Source of the DNA: Kribbella aluminosa
Lineage (GTDB): Bacteria > Actinomycetota > Actinomycetes > Propionibacteriales > Kribbellaceae
Assembly: GCF_017876295.1 (NCBI RefSeq)
Contig: NZ_JAGINT010000001.1
Coordinates: 2,914,001-2,978,000 of the forward strand
Direction of reading: 5' to 3'
Length of the DNA: 64,000 nucleotides
A program made the translations under genes and the position numbers. The first letter of the stretch is position 1. Each line of letters begins with the position of its first letter. A model generated the notes under the pieces. That model was not told where the DNA came from, searched no databases, and saw only the letters and a list, made by a program, of their open reading frames with translations. This document shows, piece by piece, positions 59,663-64,000 of this stretch.

Positions 59663-60262
59663 CTAGAGGCCGAACGCGTGGCCTTTGACGAGGATGACGG
59701 TGCCGATGCCGATGAGTACGAGCGGGAGGACGAGGTGGCTCGAGCGGGCCAGGGATTTGGCGACGAGGGGGCGGGAGGCGAGGAACCAGCCGATCGCGCA
59801 CCAGACGGCGACGCCGACGAGGAAGACGGCGATGTAGCCGGTCATGCCACCGACACCGACGAGGGCGAAGACCGGGACGTACACGCCGATGTTGTCGCCC
59901 CCGTTGGCGAAGGTCACGATGGCGATCTGTACGACGCCCGCGCCGCCGCGGGATATCGGTGTAGCGTCCGCGTCGCGAGTACTACGGTCGTGCCTGACCG
60001 TCCACGCCGCCCGTACGCCCAGCAGCAAAGGGATCAGCCCGAGGTAGCCGATGGCGGCCTCCGGGAGCAGGTCCGCGCCGAAGGCCCCGACGACGGACAC
60101 GGCGAGGGTCGCGCCGAAGCCCAGGTACTGTCCGGCCACCACCTTGAGTACGGCGGGCCGGTGTCCGGCGGTCTGACCGAAGAACACGGCGAGTACGAGC
60201 ATGTCGTCGATGTTCGTGACCGCGAACATGCCCGCGGCCTGCCCGAGCAAACCCAGCTCCAC
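59663..60262 (-). CDS. CadD-type cadmium resistance / small-ion transporter
   Basis: 199 residues from GTG 60262. Five to six membrane helices with the CadD/LysE-like features AGMFAVTNIDDMLVLAVFFG (TNIDD motif), VAGQYLGFGATLAVSVVGAF, LGLIPLLLGVRAAW and IVTFANGGDNIGVYVPVFA (ANGGDNI motif). This family exports cadmium or related cations. It stands alone with no ArsR-type regulator beside it. Confidence 0.85.
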   Translation of the reverse strand: MELGLLGQAAGMFAVTNIDDMLVLAVFFGQTAGHRPAVLKVVAGQYLGFGATLAVSVVGAFGADLLPEAAIGYLGLIPLLLGVRAAWTVRHDRSTRDADATPISRGGAGVVQIAIVTFANGGDNIGVYVPVFALVGVGGMTGYIAVFLVGVAVWCAIGWFLASRPLVAKSLARSSHLVLPLVLIGIGTVILVKGHAFGL

Positions 60263-60897
60263 CCGTGCCCCGCCTTCCACCCTGATGACGGCCCCGAATC
60301 TATCCGGGCCCTCGATCCACGGCCGCGTCAAGGTGGTCCGGTCCTGCCGGGACAATCGCGTGTCCGACTTACGTGAGGAGGACTTCACGGCGAAGGAGCG
60401 GGTCGTTCTGGAGCGGGCGATGATGATATCGGGAGTGCTGGTCGTGGTCGGTACGGGCGACTCTGTTCGAGTTGGTGCAGAAGTTGCGTGAGGCAAGCAT
60501 CGGGCAACCCCGGTGGTGCGCGGTGGCCGTGTGAGTGCCGGTTGTCCAGCTCCCGCGCTCATCCGGGAGGTGACCGCGGCGTCGTTCACCGGCGACGTGT
60601 AGCCCGCGCTGCGCTGGCTGACCGCGAGCCTTCGAGACCGGCCTGTAGCCACGTACGACGTACTCCGGCTACGAGCCGTCCGCGGTGTTGGTGATTCGCT
60701 CCGCGGCGGCCGTGGTCTCTGCGGAGGCGCCTGACGAGGTACCCGGTTTTCGCGCGTTCCTGGTCGAGGTCGCCGACGCCAACCAGGAAGGAAGGCCTAG
60801 CGCCGCACACCGTAGGACGCGCGGGCGATCAAGGTCGTCCAGGCACCGACGGACGACCAGAGCCGCTGACGGCGCCACGCCGGAGACGTCGGCGCAC
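60263..60897. other. Gene-poor stretch
   Basis: A plus-strand frame at about 60690-60800 reads SAEAPDEVPGFRAFLVEVAD ANQEGR, which looks like the tail of a small conserved protein, then ends in repeat-derived sequence. No start or ribosome-binding site. Otherwise nothing recognised. Confidence 0.35.
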
Positions 60898-61066
60898 GTG
60901 AGCGGTGCACGTGAGTGGTGCACGTGAGTGGTGCACGTGAGTGGTGCACGTGAGTGGTGCACGTGAGTGGTGCACGTGAGTGGTGCGGGTGGGTGGTGCA
61001 CGTGAGCGGTGCACGTGAGTGGTGCGGGTGGGTGGTGAACCCGGGCGGTGGACGTGGGTGGTGGAC
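60898..61066. repeat. 13-bp tandem repeat array (13 units)
   Basis: Unit GTGAGTGGTGCAC with variants (GTGGGTGGTGCAC, GTGAGTGGTGCGG, GTGAGCGGTGCAC, CCGGGCGGTGGAC). Thirteen contiguous units from 60898. The five units 60911-60975 are identical; variation rises toward the right end. The unit GTGCACGTGAG carries the palindrome GTGCAC/CACGTG. Confidence 0.92.
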
Positions 61067-61250
61067 CCGGGAGGGGCGTTGACGTGCTCGGATGGTGTTG
61101 AGCGGCAGTGGGCTGTGCGTTGACGCGCTGGTGTCGCCTGGGGTGCAGCACGCCTGCGGCGGCGGGCGCCTCGGTGTACTCGGTCTTGTCGGGATCGGGG
61201 CGGGGTTGTCGCCGTCGACCGTCAAACGCGACCTGCCCGTGGCGTCGGTT
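61067..61250. other. Gap between repeat array and TatA gene
   Basis: ACCCGGGAGGGGCG (from 61064) resembles part of the 29-bp repeat at 61842. No gene supported. Confidence 0.3.
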
Positions 61251-61514
61251 CTACTGGCCGGGTTGGGTCGGGGTGCTCGGCTGGGCGTCGGCGTTCTGGC
61301 CGGGGGCCGGGGTTGTTTGGGAGGTGGTCTGATCGGGGGTGTCCAGGGTCTTGTGCCGGTCGCGGCTTGGGCTGAGTTCCTGGTCCCAGACCTTTTTCGC
61401 CTTGCCGAGTTGGCGGACCAGGCCGGGGAGTTTGGTCGGTCCGAAGAGCAGAATGACGACGACGAGGATGACGATCCACTCCTCGCCGCGGGGCATCTCG
61501 AGCTGGCTGATCAC
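61251..61514 (-). CDS. TatA/TatE-type twin-arginine translocase subunit
   Basis: 87 residues. One N-terminal membrane helix, EEWIVILVVVILLFGPTKLP, with the FGxxKLP hinge of TatA, then the amphipathic helix GLVRQLGKAKKVWDQEL and a polar Pro/Gln/Thr-rich tail. Its ATG (61514) overlaps the stop of the upstream small membrane-protein gene. It is not beside TatC, so it is probably a secondary TatA paralogue. Relevant because two binding lipoproteins of the window carry twin-arginine-type signals, though the housekeeping Tat system would suffice. Confidence 0.8.
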   Translation of the reverse strand: MISQLEMPRGEEWIVILVVVILLFGPTKLPGLVRQLGKAKKVWDQELSPSRDRHKTLDTPDQTTSQTTPAPGQNADAQPSTPTQPGQ

Positions 61515-61825
61515 AACGGCACCTCAGATCCGTACGGTTTGTATTGGTTCCCGATGTTACGGCGCAAGTTCCGTGTCGGGGAGGGGTGTCCGGCGGCTGG
61601 TTCACCCGCCGGTTGTCGGGTGGTAGGCGCAGGTGGCGTCGAGGTTCTGAGAGGCGGGCGGATCAGCTTGTGCGAGGCAACGACCACCCAGATCCAGCCG
61701 ACCCCCAGCAGGACGACGGCGATCGTCACGAGCAGGAGCCGGCCCGGGGAGACCGCCAGAGCCAGGACCGCATCACGGTGCGTGAGTCCGACGTACCCGC
61801 CGATCAGCAGCAGGCCGGCGCTCAC
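61511..61825 (-). CDS. Small two-helix membrane protein, possible C-terminal piece of a TadB/GspF-type protein
   Basis: 104 residues. Two helices (SAGLLLIGGYVGLTHRDAVL and RLLLVTIAVVLLGVGWIWVV) with the spacing of the last two helices of TadB-type pilus assembly proteins, then a proline-rich tail. The 5' side is cut by the 29-bp repeat at 61842, so it may be a truncated remnant that still leads translation into TatA. Confidence 0.4.
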   Translation of the reverse strand: MSAGLLLIGGYVGLTHRDAVLALAVSPGRLLLVTIAVVLLGVGWIWVVVASHKLIRPPLRTSTPPAPTTRQPAGEPAAGHPSPTRNLRRNIGNQYKPYGSEVPL

Positions 61826-61841
61826 GCTCAGGACGAATGTG

Positions 61842-61911
61842 CCGAGCCCGGGAGGGGCGCGTTCACGGACCCGAGCCCGGGAGGGGCGCGTTCACGGACC
61901 CGAGCCCGGGA
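61842..61911. repeat. 29-bp direct repeat, 2.4 copies
   Basis: The unit starts CCGAGCCCGGGAGGGGCGCG and ends TTCACGGAC. Copies at 61842-61870 and 61871-61899, partial at 61900-61911. It lies at the 5' border of the TadB-like fragment. Confidence 0.9.
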
Positions 61912-62101
61912 TGCGCGGGAGCGAGGAGCGTCCGGATGTTGCCTGCGGCATCGTCCTGGCCCGATGGCTGCGGTGCTTCTGCCGCGGGCGGCCGGGTCCG
62001 GCCGCCCGGTGCCTGGCGGTCTGGCTTTCGGGTGACATCGCTCCCAGTTCCTGTCGAGACCTGCCCCTGCACTACACCTGACGCGCAGCCTGCGGTCTCG
62101 G

Positions 62102-62563
62102 TTGACGGCCCCGCGCACCTTTCATCAGCAGTCGGTGCTCCAGGCCGCCGTAGTCGGGCTCGTCCAAGGCCTGACCGAGTTTCTCCCCGTGTCGTCCAGC
62201 GCGCACCTTCGGGTCACGTCGGCGCTGCTGCACTGGCCCGATCCCGGCGCAGCTTTCACCGCCGTCACCCAACGGCGGACCGAGGCGGCCGTCCTGGTCT
62301 ACTTCCGCCGCGAGATCGCCGGCGTCGTCGCGGCCTGGACGACGTCGCTGTTCCGGCCCGAGCGGCGCAGCGATCCGCTGGCCAAGCTCGGGTGGTTCAT
62401 CATCCTCGGCAGCGTACCCATCAGCGTGCTCGGCCTGCTGCTCCAGAACGTCATCGAAACCGCGTTCCGCGACCTGTGGCTGATCGGCGCCGCGCTCATC
62501 GTGTTCGGCCTCGTCCTCGGCGCAGCCGACCGGGTGGCACGCAAAGACCAGGCAACTGTCTGA
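62102..62563 (+). pseudogene. uppP: Truncated undecaprenyl-diphosphatase UppP (BacA)
   Basis: 153 residues from TTG 62102, against about 270 in the family. The N-terminal signature GLVQGLTEFLPVSSSAHLRV is intact. The next motif reads AVTQRRTEAAVLVYFRREI instead of AVxQLGTE. After RKDQATV the frame stops. In the next frame LTVGHAIGYGLA, the start of the following UppP motif, can be read, and then homology ends, so the catalytic arginine half is lost. UppP recycles the lipid carrier for the cell wall. This copy should be inactive; a full copy must exist elsewhere. Confidence 0.75.
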
Positions 62564-63169
62564 CCTGACCGTCGGTCACGCCATCGGCTACGGCCTCGCC
62601 ACCGCCGCTGACGTGGAGTGGCTCGGCCCCTGCGGTGGGCGCCATCTGAGGGGTTCACCCGTCAGATGGCCCCTTCACCTGTCGTGTGCAGGGGGCGAAC
62701 GGGCCAGGTGAGAGGTGAACCGCTGAAGTTGGATGGGGGGACCGGCCTGATGCGTGAGGGGTCTGCGCCGGTGCGTGGCTTGGCCCGTGGAATCGTCGGG
62801 TCGTGCGTACTGGTTCGTGCCGGGTTTGTCGAGTCGTGGATCGGGGTCGTGGTTCTCGGCGTGTCGTGGACCCGGATCCACGATTCGGTGAGCCGGACCG
62901 GTCGGGTGGCGCTGGGGAGGAGGTCGGCTTTCGTTGGCTGGGAGGTGTTCAGCGGACGGGGGTCCGACGGGTGTGCGATGAGTTGGGACGAGACAGGCCG
63001 CCCGAGCTTCGCGCCGTGGGCGGGGGAGGATCTTTTACGGGGTCGATCGCCGGCAGACCGGCCACGCGGCGATCTACCGTGCCGCAGATCCAGACGTCGG
63101 TCACCAGAGCCTGATGTCGCAGGCTCTTGATTTCACAGGTGTGCAACACCTGGGCAATCTGGGTCGGGG
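62564..63169. other. Gene-poor stretch with copy B of a dispersed repeat
   Basis: 62644-62722 parallels 59460-59535: GTTCACCCGTCA, CCCTTCACC, GTGTGC, GAACGGGC and AGGTGA occur in the same order and spacing. The rest, to 63169, holds no supported gene. Confidence 0.45.
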
Positions 63170-63991
63170 ATGGTTGGCGGTATGGATTCGTTGCGTACGA
63201 CGCTCACCGGCGGGACGGCGTGTGACGTGTGTGGGCGGCTGCCACATCCGCGGCGTCTGCGTCTGACGCTGGCGAAACTGGTCGCGGTGGCGCCGGTGGA
63301 GTTGGCTCTGCATGCGGTGGTGCTGGCCGCGCATCCGCCGTACCTGATCTCGGTTGCGGTGCTGGCGAGTGTGACGACGGCGTTGGTGATCTGGGTGGTC
63401 GAGCCGTCGACGATGCGGTTGTTGCGGTCCTGGCTGCATGCCCCGACGGTCCGGCCGCGGCAGGGGGTTGGGACGTTGTGGCGGATTCGGGTGACGCTTG
63501 ATGACCGGGCGGGGTCGTTGGAGGGCGTGACTCGGCGGCTTGCGGTGCTTGAGGCGAACATCTTGGGGTTGCATGTTCACCCGATCGGCGACGGCGTACG
63601 GGATGAGTTGGTGGTGTCGGCGCCGGACGGGGTCGCGGCGGCGGATTTGGAGGCCGCGGTCGGGGCGGGTGGTGGGCGTGAGGTGCATGTGTGGCCGACG
63701 ACGGCGTTGGCGTTGGTGGATGGTCAGACGAAGGCGTTGAGTTTGTCGGCGCGGGTGGTTGTGGATCCGGCTGAGCTGCCGCATGCGGTTGCGGAGTTGC
63801 TGGGTGCGCAGTTGGTGACCGATCGTGCGGCGCTGGCCGGTCAGTTGCCCGGTGATGTGTTGAAGGTGCCGTCGCCGTGGACGGGCCTGTTCGTGTTCAG
63901 CCGTCCTGGAGAGCCGTTCACCCCGGCTGAGTCGGCGCGGGCACACCGCCTCGCCGAACTGGCTGAAGCAGCACAGACGATCAGCCGCTGA
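63170..63991 (+). CDS. ACT-domain protein with two membrane helices
   Basis: 273 residues from ATG 63170 (ATG 63182 also in frame). A short CxxC-like opening (ACDVCGRLPHPRRLRLTLAK) is followed by two membrane helices (VAPVELALHAVVLAAHPP; LISVAVLASVTTALVIWVV). A cytoplasmic ACT domain begins at about residue 103 (RIRVTLDDRAGSLEGVTRRL, NILGLHVHPIGDG). A further domain (ADLEAAVG, HVWPTTALALVDGQTKALSL) completes it. ACT domains bind amino acids or other small ligands. A membrane ligand sensor is possible; no partner is seen. It ends 9 bases before the window edge. Confidence 0.65.
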   Translation: MVGGMDSLRTTLTGGTACDVCGRLPHPRRLRLTLAKLVAVAPVELALHAVVLAAHPPYLISVAVLASVTTALVIWVVEPSTMRLLRSWLHAPTVRPRQGVGTLWRIRVTLDDRAGSLEGVTRRLAVLEANILGLHVHPIGDGVRDELVVSAPDGVAAADLEAAVGAGGGREVHVWPTTALALVDGQTKALSLSARVVVDPAELPHAVAELLGAQLVTDRAALAGQLPGDVLKVPSPWTGLFVFSRPGEPFTPAESARAHRLAELAEAAQTISR

Positions 63992-64000
63992 GCAGCCGTT

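Noticed and set aside
60898..61066. CRISPR-like array
   Set aside because: The 13-bp units are directly adjacent with no spacers, and no cas genes are near; it is a tandem repeat.

Overview
The window is high-GC actinobacterial DNA. Dense same-strand operons with ATGA-type start/stop overlaps, GTG starts, several LacI/ROK-controlled sugar ABC importers without their own ATPase, and secreted ricin-lectin enzymes all suggest a soil Actinomycetota of the Kribbella type. The genus is an inference from gene content and codon style, not a match.

Layout. (1) 1-4562: 5'-cut FAD amine-oxidase-like gene, a UbiA prenyltransferase and a large sensor-kinase-like membrane protein. That protein is an internal tandem duplication whose second kinase half lies in another frame (4014-4562). 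(2) 5157-15037: an alpha-L-fucoside locus with two fucosidase-type hydrolases, a MalFG-type importer, a ROK repressor and two copies of its probable operator. Two enzymes at the distal end of the operon are broken: a fucosidase with two TGA codons exactly at conserved tryptophans, and a frameshifted fuconate-dehydratase-like gene. (3) 15038-20128: gene-poor, decayed DNA holding a broken membrane protein, a small MerR-like protein, a WD40 protein, and integrase and SDR fragments. (4) 20275-29312: RidA-like protein, then a LacI-controlled operon (binding protein, two permeases, GH2 hydrolase) and a secreted beta-propeller/ricin-lectin protein. (5) 30149-31435: a UgpC/MsmK-type ATPase that could energise the ATPase-less importers of the window. 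(6) 31799-39261: a catabolic module with a cytosine-deaminase-like amidohydrolase, an Asp/Glu-racemase-fold protein lacking both catalytic cysteines, a DUF6282-like hydrolase, a 44-codon coupled small gene, a xylose-isomerase-like enzyme, an MFS carrier and a PucR regulator. (7) 39686-49964: a second module with a leader ORF, two more xylose-isomerase-like paralogues, a complete dipeptide-type importer, an amidohydrolase and an IclR regulator. (8) 50522-58152: a polysaccharide locus with a beta-helix protein, an LplABC-type importer, a BNR_4-like protein and a LacI regulator with twin palindromic operators. (9) 58252-63991: a mixed tail with an anchor-M domain fragment next to a (TGCC)9 microsatellite, ABM, CadD, TatA, a truncated UppP, two tandem-repeat arrays and an ACT-domain membrane protein.

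The best candidate for an undescribed system is the pair of neighbouring modules (6) and (7). They share paralogous xylose-isomerase-like enzymes (three copies within 13 kb) and unusual amidohydrolases. Each has its own regulator and a different transporter, which suggests two entry routes for chemically related small molecules. The substrate cannot be read from the sequence. The other strong signals are the split, duplicated sensor kinase, the two Trp-to-TGA codons in an otherwise in-frame fucosidase, and several clear operators inside promoters.
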